DNA of 6,394 nt from Candidatus Pacearchaeota archaeon CG10_big_fil_rev_8_21_14_0_10_35_13 (GTDB lineage Archaea; Nanobdellota; Nanobdellia; Pacearchaeales; GW2011-AR1): the NCBI GenBank assembly GCA_002763035.1, contig PFDC01000086.1, positions 1,956 through 8,349 of the forward strand, given 5' to 3'. The stretch's first letter is position 1; every line of letters begins with the position of its first letter. Both the position numbers and the translations under genes were made by a program. The notes under the pieces were generated by a model, which was not told where the DNA came from, searched no databases, and worked only from the letters and a program-made list of their open reading frames with translations. Shown here in pieces: positions 1 through 6,058 of this stretch.

Positions 1-5
1 TGTTG

Positions 6-767
6 TCATTTTGTTAGTATTTCTAGTATTCTTCCTGCTAGTTTTATTGTTTGTCCATCTCCTTCTTCTACTTCTACTAGGTCCACTGCCTTCAAACTTC
101 TCTTCATGTTTATCTTTTTTATCATTGTTAATATTTCTTTACTTGTGAATCCTCCTGGTTCTTGGTAGTGTGTTCCTGGAGCAAATGCTGGGTCTATTAC
201 GTCTATGTCAATGCTTAGGTATAGGGGGTTTTTTCCTGCTAGTTCCATTATGCTTTCAGTGAATATTTCTTGGTCTTTTATGTTTTCCATCATCACATAT
301 CTTATTCCTTTATTCTTTAGCCATTCTTCTTCTTCTGGTTCTATTCTTCTTATTCCTGCTATTATTATGTTCTTAGTGTTCCATCCTTCTTCTATTAGTG
401 CTCTTACCCATTCTTCGTGTGTTGGATTAGTCATGGGTTTCATCGCATCAGCATGTGCGTCTAGTACTATCATGTAACTTTCCTTGCCGTAATATTCAAG
501 AAAGGCTTTTCCTGTAACGTAAGTCAGGCTGTGGTCTCCTCCGATAAATATTACTTTATCATTCTTTTCGTATGCTTCTTTTGAGTTTTCGTATACTAAT
601 TTTTCTTGTTCTTCTAAATTATCATTGTCTACGTGTATTTCTTCTATGTCCCATTCTCCTCCTCTTCCTGCTTCTGCGATTATTCCATTACTTGCGTTCC
701 TTGTCTTCTTAGTATGCCCTAATCCGTTAATCATTGGTGTCTTAATAACTTGTATTTTTACCATCAT
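6..767 (-). CDS. Arginase/agmatinase-family ureohydrolase
   Basis: A 253-aa cytosolic enzyme of the ureohydrolase superfamily, which hydrolyses guanidino compounds such as agmatine or arginine to release urea using two Mn ions. All metal-ligand motifs are visible: GGDHS at 76-80 (H79), DAHADA at 103-108 (D103, H105, D107) and SIDIDVIDP at 185-193 (D187, D189), followed by APG and EPGG. Length is slightly short for the family (about 280-300). The start at 767 gives a 4-nt ATGA overlap with the stop of the upstream Dph6 gene, so translation is probably coupled; a second ATG follows directly at 764. The loop after APG reads THYQEPGG rather than the more usual GTxxPEPGG-like form, so substrate choice (agmatine, arginine or another guanidine) cannot be fixed. 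Family assignment is firm; the specific activity is inference. Confidence 0.9.
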   Translation of the reverse strand: MMVKIQVIKTPMINGLGHTKKTRNASNGIIAEAGRGGEWDIEEIHVDNDNLEEQEKLVYENSKEAYEKNDKVIFIGGDHSLTYVTGKAFLEYYGKESYMIVLDAHADAMKPMTNPTHEEWVRALIEEGWNTKNIIIAGIRRIEPEEEEWLKNKGIRYVMMENIKDQEIFTESIMELAGKNPLYLSIDIDVIDPAFAPGTHYQEPGGFTSKEILTMIKKINMKRSLKAVDLVEVEEGDGQTIKLAGRILEILTK

Positions 768-1897
768 TCTAACTCAACTATTAGTCTTGCTGTTCCTCCT
801 TCTTCTCTTATTATCTCTTTTTTCTTAACTTTTAGTTCTTTATTGAACATTGGCATCCACAACACCAGGCTTTCGTATTCTCCTCCTTCTCCTGCAATGT
901 TTATCCCATACTTTTCTTCTAATCTTTGTAAATCACTTAGTGTTCCTGGTTCATGTAACCTTCTTCCTAGCCATCTTTCGTCTAGTCCTTCCGCTCCTGT
1001 TCCTACAATTATTACTTCCCATCCTTCATCAATTATTTCTTGTAGTACTTCTTTTTGTGGTTTTTTCCATAGTGGGTTGTAACATTCTATTCCTTCTTCT
1101 TCAGCTATTTTTCCTATTCTGCTTGCTTGGTATACACTTTCTATGGCCCCGGTTACTATCCCTTCAACCCCATACTTCTCTATGGCTTCTTTTATTGCTT
1201 CTTTTAATTCTTTTAGTTCTTCTTCTTTTATTCCTTTAGTCTTTGTAGTTATTATTGGTATCCCTAGTGCTTCTGCTTGTTTTTTTGTTTGTGTGATTGC
1301 TGGTGTGTGGTACATATAACTTTCTTTATTCTCGCTTTCTATCGTTATCAAACATGCTATTTCGTCGCCTCTTCTTTTTGCGTATAGCATTGCTAGGTTT
1401 GAGTCTTTTCCTCCAGAGTATAATACTGCCATCTTCTTACCTCTAACTAATCTTTTCATCACTTCTTCTCTTACCTCTTCTATTGGTGGTTCTCCGTTAA
1501 TTCTTATCACTCTTCCTTCCTTTTCGTATTCTTTGACCATTGGTTCTGTTTCTTCTCTGTAGATTCTTAATCGTTTCTTTATTGCTTCTGTTTTGTCGTC
1601 TTCTCTTATGATTAGTTTTCCTTCACTTCCACAATCATCACATATTCCTTCTTTCTTTGGAGGGTTTGTTTTTGTGTTATAAACTCTCTTGCACTTATTG
1701 CAGGTTCTTCTGTTGCTTATTCTTTCTATTACTATTTCTTCTCTTACTTCTATCACTATTATTTGTGATTTTTTTATTCCTATTTCTTCTAACATCTTTT
1801 TTTGTTCTTTATTTCTTGGTGTTCCGTCAAGTATGATTCCTTTCTTTGTTTCTTCTAGTTTCTTTCCTAATATTTCTTTTAGTATTTCTTCAGGCAC
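764..1897 (-). CDS. dph6: Adenylate kinase C-terminal part fused to diphthine-ammonia ligase (Dph6)
   Basis: Numbering is from the GTG at 1897; the frame is open up to 1966. Residues 1-150 are the rest of an adenylate kinase: GIILDGTPR (20-28), a zinc LID with C66/C69 and C86/C89, and REDDKTEAIKKRL (98-110). Residues 156-377 are a full-length Dph6-type ATP-pyrophosphatase: PP-loop SGGKDS (161-166), GAIESVYQ (250-257), and the family C-terminus around GEGGEYESL (337-345). Dph6 amidates diphthine on elongation factor 2. The two domains run on with no stop and almost no linker (MKRLVRGKKMAV). The kinase N-terminus lies in another frame at 1923-2078 because of a 13-bp duplication; with one repeat copy removed the protein would be 433 aa. 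GTG 1897 is an internal Val of the kinase, so it is probably not the true start. An internal ATG at 1432 with a GAGGT upstream could yield Dph6 alone. Confidence 0.85.
   Translation of the reverse strand: MPEEILKEILGKKLEETKKGIILDGTPRNKEQKKMLEEIGIKKSQIIVIEVREEIVIERISNRRTCNKCKRVYNTKTNPPKKEGICDDCGSEGKLIIREDDKTEAIKKRLRIYREETEPMVKEYEKEGRVIRINGEPPIEEVREEVMKRLVRGKKMAVLYSGGKDSNLAMLYAKRRGDEIACLITIESENKESYMYHTPAITQTKKQAEALGIPIITTKTKGIKEEELKELKEAIKEAIEKYGVEGIVTGAIESVYQASRIGKIAEEEGIECYNPLWKKPQKEVLQEIIDEGWEVIIVGTGAEGLDERWLGRRLHEPGTLSDLQRLEEKYGINIAGEGGEYESLVLWMPMFNKELKVKKKEIIREEGGTARLIVELE
1439..1444 (-). promoter_or_regulatory. Internal Shine-Dalgarno-like site for Dph6
   Basis: AGAGGT lies 6 nt upstream of the in-frame ATG at 1432 (AGAGGTAAGAAGATG on the minus strand). 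That ATG begins exactly where free-standing Dph6 proteins begin. It would allow Dph6 to be made on its own even if the kinase part is frameshifted. It may be a relic of two separate genes before fusion. The match is short and also encodes Arg-Gly, so chance is possible. Confidence 0.45.
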
Positions 1898-1922
1898 TAG
1901 TTCTCCTCGATTAATTATTTCT

Positions 1923-2078
1923 TTAATCTTCTTTCCTTCTTCTGTTTCCTTCTTCTGTTTCTTCTCTTAACAGGTCTCCGGTGGTTATCACTTCCATTCC
2001 TAGTTCTTCTTTTATTCCTTCCGCTATTGTTCCTTTCCCGCTTCCTTGTGGCCCTATGATTATTATTGTTTTTCCCAT
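1923..2078 (-). pseudogene. adk: Adenylate kinase N-terminal fragment, frameshifted
   Basis: This 51-codon frame starts at ATG 2078 and carries the adenylate kinase P-loop GPQGSGKGT (9-17) and the TTGDLLRE motif (32-39) that contacts AMP. The kinase interconverts ATP, AMP and ADP. Family sequence continues to EEG (42-44), then the frame runs into a short artificial tail, NRRRKED, and a TAA at 1923-1925. Deleting one copy of the 13-bp repeat at 1936-1961 restores EEGKKIKEIINRGELVPEEI, the expected kinase sequence, in frame with the ORF downstream. The start is supported by a TATA box centred 25.5 bp upstream. Either the gene is mutated in this genome, or the duplication is an assembly or population variant; the sequence alone cannot say which. 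Confidence 0.85.
1936..1961 (-). repeat. 13-bp perfect tandem duplication inside adk
   Basis: The plus strand reads cttcttctgtttc twice in immediate succession (1936-1948 and 1949-1961). On the coding strand the unit is GAAACAGAAGAAG. Because 13 is not a multiple of three, the second copy shifts the reading frame of the adenylate kinase. Confidence 0.95.
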
Positions 2079-2099
2079 TTTATTCGTTCGATAAGCATT

Positions 2100-2107
2100 T
2101 TTATAAA
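2100..2107. promoter_or_regulatory. Palindromic TATA box, shared divergent promoter
   Basis: TTTATAAA is its own reverse complement. Its centre is 25.5 bp from the ATG of the GTPase (2129, plus) and 25.5 bp from the ATG of adenylate kinase (2078, minus). In archaea transcription starts about 25 bp from the TATA centre, so both transcripts would be leaderless. Purine-rich BRE-like flanks exist on both sides: AAAGAAGGA upstream for the minus direction, CGATAAGCA upstream for the plus direction. Confidence 0.75.
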
Positions 2108-2128
2108 TCCTTCTTTACTACTATTATC

Positions 2129-3049
2129 ATGGGTTCTGCTAATGCTGGTCCGGAGTATGCGGCTGCTGAGAAGAAGTATTTTAATGCTGAGTCTTTGGAC
2201 GATAAGATTGTCTGTCTTGATGATATGATTCGTACCTGCCCCAAGCATAAGTCTTCTGAGAAGATGCTTGCTGAGTTGAAGACTCGTAAGATTAAGCTCT
2301 TAGCGAAGCTTGATAAGCTTAAGAAGTCTGGTAAGTCTTCTCGTAAGGGTATTCGTAAGGATGGTCCTCAGGCTGTTCTTATAGGTTTTTCTAATTCTGG
2401 TAAGTCTTCTATTCTTAATGCTCTTTCTAATGCTTCTCCTCTTATTGCTAATTATAAGTTCTCTACTAAAGCTCCGGTTATTGGCACTCTTGATATTAAT
2501 AATGTTAAGGTTCAGTTGATTGATCTTCCTGCTGTTGATTCTGAGTTTTTTGATAAGTCTTTGGCTAATACTGCTGATCTTCTTCTCTTAGTTGTTACTT
2601 CTTTTTCTGAGATTTCTCAGTTAGAGCCTTTTCTTGTTAATTCTTCTGGTAAGCGTCTTATTATTATGAATAAGTCTGATCTTCTTACCCTTGATGATCA
2701 GCGTAGGCTTGATTCTAAGCTTCGTACTAATAAGCTTAATTTCTTGTTTTTCTCTACTAAGGTTTTTGATCCTTCAGTGATTAATTCTTTGAAGTCTCGT
2801 ATTCTTGAGCAGTTTGATATCATGAGAGTTTTTACTAAGGAGCCTTCTAAGAAGGAGCATTCTGGTATTCCTGTTATTATGAAGCCTGGTTCTACTGTTG
2901 AGGATATTGCTAATAAGATTCATAAGGGGCTTATTAGTGATATTAAGGAAATTCGTATTTGGGGTCCTTCTTCAAAGTTTTCTGGTCAGAAGGTTGGTCT
3001 CAAGCATGTCCTTAAGGATTTGGACGTTGTAGAATTCAAGACGAGATAA
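2129..3049 (+). CDS. Obg/DRG-type GTPase with C-terminal TGS domain
   Basis: A 306-aa cytosolic GTPase of the Obg/DRG group, a family linked to ribosomes and translation. Residues 10-70 form a charged helical arm. The G domain follows with G1 GFSNSGKSS (86-94), a switch region FSTKAPVIGT (111-120), G3 DLPA (142-145, where most relatives have DxxG) and G4 NKSD (181-184). A TGS domain fills about 236-305. DRG proteins are usually near 365 aa; this one appears to lack their inserted S5D2L-type segment. The frame is open upstream to an ATG at 2066, but 2129 is preferred: it lies 25.5 bp from the TATA box, and the extra 21 residues would cross the divergent promoter and the start of adk. Codons are strongly T/G-ending (Lys almost always AAG), matching the T-rich plus strand of the backbone. 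Confidence 0.9.
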   Translation: MGSANAGPEYAAAEKKYFNAESLDDKIVCLDDMIRTCPKHKSSEKMLAELKTRKIKLLAKLDKLKKSGKSSRKGIRKDGPQAVLIGFSNSGKSSILNALSNASPLIANYKFSTKAPVIGTLDINNVKVQLIDLPAVDSEFFDKSLANTADLLLLVVTSFSEISQLEPFLVNSSGKRLIIMNKSDLLTLDDQRRLDSKLRTNKLNFLFFSTKVFDPSVINSLKSRILEQFDIMRVFTKEPSKKEHSGIPVIMKPGSTVEDIANKIHKGLISDIKEIRIWGPSSKFSGQKVGLKHVLKDLDVVEFKTR

Positions 3050-3050
3050 A

Positions 3051-3167
3051 ATGATTAAAAAGTTATTCACTGTTCTTGCATTAGGTATTAGTATTTTAGT
3101 GTTTATTCTCTGTGCTCTTACTTCTAATATCAGCCTGTTAGATCTTGGTAGTTACCCCCAAGCTTAA
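3051..3167 (+). CDS. Small hydrophobic membrane peptide, possibly frameshifted
   Basis: A 38-codon frame starts 1 nt after the GTPase stop, so it is likely co-transcribed with it. It begins MIKKLFTVLALGISILVF, a basic start followed by one membrane helix. After a C5 run at 3155-3159 it reaches TAA at 3165. In the adjacent frame a second hydrophobic stretch begins at once (SLIIILIVLIAASIIIDIL) and stops at 3239-3241. One extra C in the run would join them into a 63-aa two-helix protein. I do not recognise a family. Either the short peptide is real, or the gene carries a one-base deletion (biological or sequencing). Confidence 0.45.
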   Translation: MIKKLFTVLALGISILVFILCALTSNISLLDLGSYPQA

Positions 3168-3237
3168 TAATTATCCTTATAGTATTAATTGCTGCTTCAA
3201 TAATTATTGATATTCTTCCTCCTCCTTCAATGCTAGT

Positions 3238-3480
3238 TTAAGATGAGGTGGTGTATTCTCTTAATCGTTCTCTAACATATTCAGGATCATAACCTAAAGC
3301 ATTGCAGATATTCACATAGGATAATGGATTATCCCCGCCTTTTCTTGAGACCCATTCTAAATTACTTCCTACAAGCCTTCTAGAGTTTTCAACTTCACTT
3401 ATTAATCTTACCAATACTTCTGCCATAAGACGATTGACCCCTTTAAGATTTTTTAATGCAGCGTAGGCTTTTTGTGTCAT
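3238..3480 (-). CDS. Small HTH-like protein of unknown function
   Basis: An 80-aa soluble protein. The C-terminal part, SYVNICNALGYDPEYVRERL (54-73), has the look of a helix-turn-helix and resembles, from memory, a small uncharacterised bacterial family with the pattern FSFENVCEALGLDPDYLR. The preceding EWVSRKGGDNP (42-52) fits the same family's linker. No catalytic motif is visible; DNA binding is a guess. The ATG at 3480 sits 1 nt after the stop of the upstream membrane-protein gene, so the two are probably one transcript. Its stop codon overlaps, tail to tail, the end of the second frame of the plus-strand membrane peptide. Codon use is more balanced than in the neighbours. Coding status is fairly secure; function unknown. 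Confidence 0.7.
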   Translation of the reverse strand: MTQKAYAALKNLKGVNRLMAEVLVRLISEVENSRRLVGSNLEWVSRKGGDNPLSYVNICNALGYDPEYVRERLREYTTSS

Positions 3481-3481
3481 C

Positions 3482-3796
3482 TTACTTCAACCACCTACTA
3501 ATTAATAATATTATTACCACCCCTAATACAGTTATCATCGTTGCTGTTAAGAAGTCTGTTTGGAATTCTGCTGTGTTCTTTGTTACTACTGATGCTATTC
3601 CTCCGAAGAATGTTAGTATTGGTTCTCTCCATGCGTAGGCTATTAAGAATCCTATAGCTGCTGTTATTCCGAATCTTAGTTGTTTCTTGAACTCTTTAGT
3701 AAAGTTCTTCTTAATCTTTTTTATCTTCTTCTTAACTACCCATTCAGCTACTCTTTTCTTCATTTTTCTCTTCACCGCTTCTTTCTTTGTTGACAT
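3482..3796 (-). CDS. Two-helix membrane protein, DUF5654-like
   Basis: A small inner-membrane protein without catalytic motifs. From the start chosen here it is 104 aa: a strongly basic N-terminal arm (about 1-35, rich in Lys/Arg), a first helix around LRFGITAAIGFLIAYAW, a short loop (REPILTFFGGIASVV) and a second helix around ATMITVLGVVIILLISRW. The pattern of an AAxGFxxAxAW helix followed by a loop and a terminal helix resembles archaeal DUF5654 proteins, whose function is unknown. Three consecutive ATGs exist (3802, 3799, 3796). The third is chosen because a TATA-like TTAATAAA is centred 25.5 bp upstream of it; the 3802 start would add only two Met. The next gene follows after 1 nt. Confidence 0.75.
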   Translation of the reverse strand: MSTKKEAVKRKMKKRVAEWVVKKKIKKIKKNFTKEFKKQLRFGITAAIGFLIAYAWREPILTFFGGIASVVTKNTAEFQTDFLTATMITVLGVVIILLISRWLK

Positions 3797-3817
3797 CATC
3801 ATTAGCTATCTTGATTA

Positions 3818-3825
3818 TTTATTAA
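3818..3825 (-). promoter_or_regulatory. TATA-like box for the DUF5654-like gene
   Basis: On the minus strand TTAATAAA follows a purine-rich BRE-like GGAAAGAT and is centred 25.5 bp from the ATG at 3796, the same spacing as at the other promoters in the window. It indicates a leaderless transcript covering the genes at 3482-3796 and 3238-3480. Confidence 0.55.
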
Positions 3826-3860
3826 ATCTTTCCTATATTGTATGTTAAAGTAAATAAATC

Positions 3861-3868
3861 TTTTAATG
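3861..3868 (+). promoter_or_regulatory. TATA-like box of the broken NUDIX gene
   Basis: TTTTAATG, preceded by the A-rich GTAAATAAATC, is centred 24.5 bp upstream of the ATG at 3889. The promoter of the disrupted gene therefore still looks intact. Confidence 0.5.
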
Positions 3869-3888
3869 ACTAATAAACTAAAAATCTA

Positions 3889-4099
3889 ATGGCAAATGAA
3901 GTTGTTAAGATAATTTTTGTTAATGATAATGACAGGGTTATTGGTTCTAAAAAAGGAAAGATTTAAACAAAGGGGGTATCTACCATGTTTCTAGTTTGGA
4001 AATTACTAATTCTAAAGAAGAAATCCTTTTGCCTAAGCACTATCATCATCCAAAAGCCCATAATCCTTCGATGTGAATTCTGCATTTGCAGGTACAGTT
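3889..4099 (+). pseudogene. 5' part of a NUDIX hydrolase gene, interrupted and frameshifted
   Basis: Three consecutive frames read like one NUDIX hydrolase of the IPP-isomerase-like type. Frame one, from ATG 3889, gives MANEVVKIIFVNDNDRVIGS (compare the family's VDENDxVIG) and stops at 3964-3966. Frame two (about 3969-4073) gives KGGIYHVSSLEITNSKEEIL followed by LPKHYHHPKAHNPSM, close to the family's IYRVSALWITNSKGEILL and a KW-type segment; it stops at a TGA where Trp is expected. Frame three (4076-4099) gives NSAFAGTV, matching PAVAGTVE; one missing G near 4075 would join it (MWNSAFAGTV). Homology ends there, before the Nudix box GETYxExxxxEAxEE, so no active enzyme can be made. The downstream sequence is the antisense of the amidohydrolase gene. 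Assignment rests on remembered family patterns; the agreement over three frames makes chance unlikely. Confidence 0.7.
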
Positions 4100-5025
4100 A
4101 ACTTTGATAGGTCTTTATCGAAAATTCTCTCAGCATTTTTGTAAGCCCAACATGATTTCAATTCAGGATCAATGCATGATTCTAGAACAAGATTCCTTTC
4201 TTCATCGAGAGGTTTACCAAAAAGTTTAATCCAGGGATAATCAGAACCAAAGAGAATTCTACTCCGGATAGGAAAAGTCATAAAAATATAATCGACAAAT
4301 TCCTCAAAAGAGAAATTTTCAGGAACATTTTTCAAAAAAGGGTATTTAGGGGATTCCTGTAGCCTCTGAGAAAACATATCTGAAAATATTGAGCTATCAA
4401 CATAGATATTATCATATACACCAATTGTTCTCAGAAAACTGCCAGAAAACGCACCCAGATGAGCCGCGATGAACCTAACATGGGGGTACTTTCTAGCAAG
4501 GGGGGGTATCTGGTTTGGATCAGAGAAAATATCGGTCCCAGTATGTAAGAGTAGTACTGCACCAAGATCATCAAGGAAGTCCATGATCCTTCTTCCAGAT
4601 AATTCTCCTATCTTTCTCTCGAGAGATCTAGCAATAAACTTAAAGCCACAGGGGCGTTCTAAACGTTCGCGGAAAGACTTTATTGCAGATAGATACTTAG
4701 GATCATCACTAGGATAAATTGCGAGAAATGGATAAAAACTTTGTGAGATTCCAGGATGAACATCTCTCATAAAATCTGTAAATCTAACAACCTTTTCATT
4801 TTCGTAAGAGAAAGGATCGTCAGAATTAGAAACTTGAAGATGAGACTGCGTTGGGAGTATTGACACAAAACCGGAGTATCTTTCAGAGAAATCAACAACA
4901 AGAGAGGCGGTTTCGACAATAGAACATGAAATATCTGAAGAATGAGAATCATGAATAGAGGCAAGATAAGGCGCATAATCAGTTAGATGAATTCCATGAA
5001 CATCATAGAACTTTTGTTTTTTCAT
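4033..5025 (-). CDS. Metal-dependent amidohydrolase (TIM-barrel, amidohydrolase_2-like)
   Basis: A 330-aa cytosolic hydrolase of the amidohydrolase superfamily. Visible motifs in order: DVHGIH (8-13) in place of the usual DxHxH, GFKF (127-130), LLHTG (H161), AHLGAF (H189), and FGSDYPW (D262), the last being the hallmark of this branch. The fold ends normally at YKNAERIF (295-302). The start overlaps the radical SAM stop by 4 nt (ATGA), so the two products are made together and probably act on one pathway. Amidohydrolases do act on RiPPs: the bottromycin follower peptide is removed by one. Two oddities: the first metal motif has one extra residue (HxxH), and residues from about 310 on are encoded by sequence antisense to the NUDIX remnant, so the last 21 residues are probably acquired tail. 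Substrate unknown; peptide processing is inference. Confidence 0.85.
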   Translation of the reverse strand: MKKQKFYDVHGIHLTDYAPYLASIHDSHSSDISCSIVETASLVVDFSERYSGFVSILPTQSHLQVSNSDDPFSYENEKVVRFTDFMRDVHPGISQSFYPFLAIYPSDDPKYLSAIKSFRERLERPCGFKFIARSLERKIGELSGRRIMDFLDDLGAVLLLHTGTDIFSDPNQIPPLARKYPHVRFIAAHLGAFSGSFLRTIGVYDNIYVDSSIFSDMFSQRLQESPKYPFLKNVPENFSFEEFVDYIFMTFPIRSRILFGSDYPWIKLFGKPLDEERNLVLESCIDPELKSCWAYKNAERIFDKDLSKLTVPANAEFTSKDYGLLDDDSA

Positions 5026-6035
5026 TTAAAACAAAGGGGATCTTCACCCCAGAGATCTTTATTAAAATACAAGGCTCTTGCCCTACACCCACCACAGAAG
5101 AATCTCAATTTGCAGTTGCCGCATTTCTCATTAAAGTCTCTTTTCAGTTGTTTGTCCAAAAATAAAGTTCGTTCTTTTGAATTAAAGATTTCTAAAAGGG
5201 AATTGTGATAAACATTACCGAAGTTTATCCTTAAGAATGAACATGGCTGAACATTGCCTAGAGGAGATACATACAACATATTCACACCAGCAGAACAACC
5301 TCCGATAACTTTTAAGCCAGCATATTTTTTTAGTAATTGCTCCTTTCTTGAATCTTCCAGAAATATTGAGATGGGGTCTTGACAATAGATTTTAGGTGAT
5401 AAAAATTCTTCTTTCCTTTTTATAACGCTTCCCAGGAATTTTTTGTATTGGTCCTGGTTTAGTGAATACTCAAAATTCTTCCCGCTCCCTATAGGAATTA
5501 CAGCACGAGTCATCAGATCATAAACACCTTTCTTTTTACACAATTCAACAACAGCATCAAATTCTTTATAATTAAAGTTAGTAGCAGTAAATTCTACATG
5601 AACTTTTAGACCATACTTCTTAAAAAGGTCCAGGTTTTTCATAACTTTATCAAAAGAGCCCTTTTTATTACGGAGTTTTTCATGACTACCCCTCAGACCA
5701 TCAACACCAGTCCCTATATAATCCAAGCCTAAATCTTTTAATTTAGAAATCTTTTCTTCATCAAGTAGTAAAGAATTGCTTTGTACACGCGTAATCAGAC
5801 CCAGAGATTTCGCTAGCCTAATTAGTTCAAAAATATCTGTTCTTAAAAACGGCTCTCCCCCAGAGAAAGTAACTGTCTTGACTCCTAGTTCTTTCGCTTT
5901 TACCAAAACTTTTTTTACAACATCAGAATCCAACTGAATAACATCTCGCAAATCTCCAGCCCTGCAGTGTATGCAACTTATATTACAAGAACTTAATAAG
6001 TCTATGAGCAAATAATCAATTTTAGGTAAAACCAT
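5022..6035 (-). CDS. Radical SAM enzyme with C-terminal SPASM domain
   Basis: A 337-aa iron-sulfur enzyme. The core begins at once with CNISCIHC (C17, C21, C24), which binds the SAM-reducing 4Fe-4S cluster, then GGEP (59-62) for SAM. The SPASM domain, which holds auxiliary clusters, has C247, C265, C305xxC308, C314GGC317 and C335 in the pattern C-x17-C...CxxC-x5-CxxC...C; C218 is additional. SPASM enzymes mostly modify peptides (PqqE, MftC, AlbA types). The CGGCRARA and EDPLC signature is also typical of the NirJ/AhbC/AhbD heme enzymes, so a heme-like role is the main alternative, but no heme gene is near. No RRE/PqqD-like domain is fused. It lies 23 nt after a 37-codon peptide gene and overlaps the amidohydrolase start, with no strong ribosome site before ATG 6035. 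Peptide modification is inferred from this context. Confidence 0.9.
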   Translation of the reverse strand: MVLPKIDYLLIDLLSSCNISCIHCRAGDLRDVIQLDSDVVKKVLVKAKELGVKTVTFSGGEPFLRTDIFELIRLAKSLGLITRVQSNSLLLDEEKISKLKDLGLDYIGTGVDGLRGSHEKLRNKKGSFDKVMKNLDLFKKYGLKVHVEFTATNFNYKEFDAVVELCKKKGVYDLMTRAVIPIGSGKNFEYSLNQDQYKKFLGSVIKRKEEFLSPKIYCQDPISIFLEDSRKEQLLKKYAGLKVIGGCSAGVNMLYVSPLGNVQPCSFLRINFGNVYHNSLLEIFNSKERTLFLDKQLKRDFNEKCGNCKLRFFCGGCRARALYFNKDLWGEDPLCFK

Positions 6036-6058
6036 ATTCCAATAATAAACAAGAGTTT

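Noticed and set aside
205..1239. Several plus-strand open frames rich in Ser, Leu and Phe opposite the ureohydrolase and Dph6 genes
   Set aside because: They are antisense shadows caused by the pyrimidine-rich plus strand; the minus-strand frames carry full, ordered family motifs.
1923..1966. Programmed ribosomal frameshifting in adenylate kinase
   Set aside because: The frame change is fully explained by an exact 13-bp duplication; no slippery heptamer with a downstream stem was apparent.
4469..4717. Open plus-strand frame of 82 codons inside the amidohydrolase gene
   Set aside because: It is antisense to conserved amidohydrolase motifs, has no promoter-like sequence at the right spacing and no recognisable features.
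3965..5039. An 11-base direct repeat, aaacaaagggg, at 3965-3975 and 5029-5039, as possible insertion ends
   Set aside because: In an AT-rich window of this size several 11-base matches are expected by chance, and the copies do not sit at the inferred cassette borders.
5022..6035. Radical SAM protein as a heme-pathway enzyme (AhbC, AhbD or NirJ)
   Set aside because: The SPASM signature is similar, but the neighbours are a small peptide and an amidohydrolase and no heme gene is visible; kept as an alternative, not as the call.
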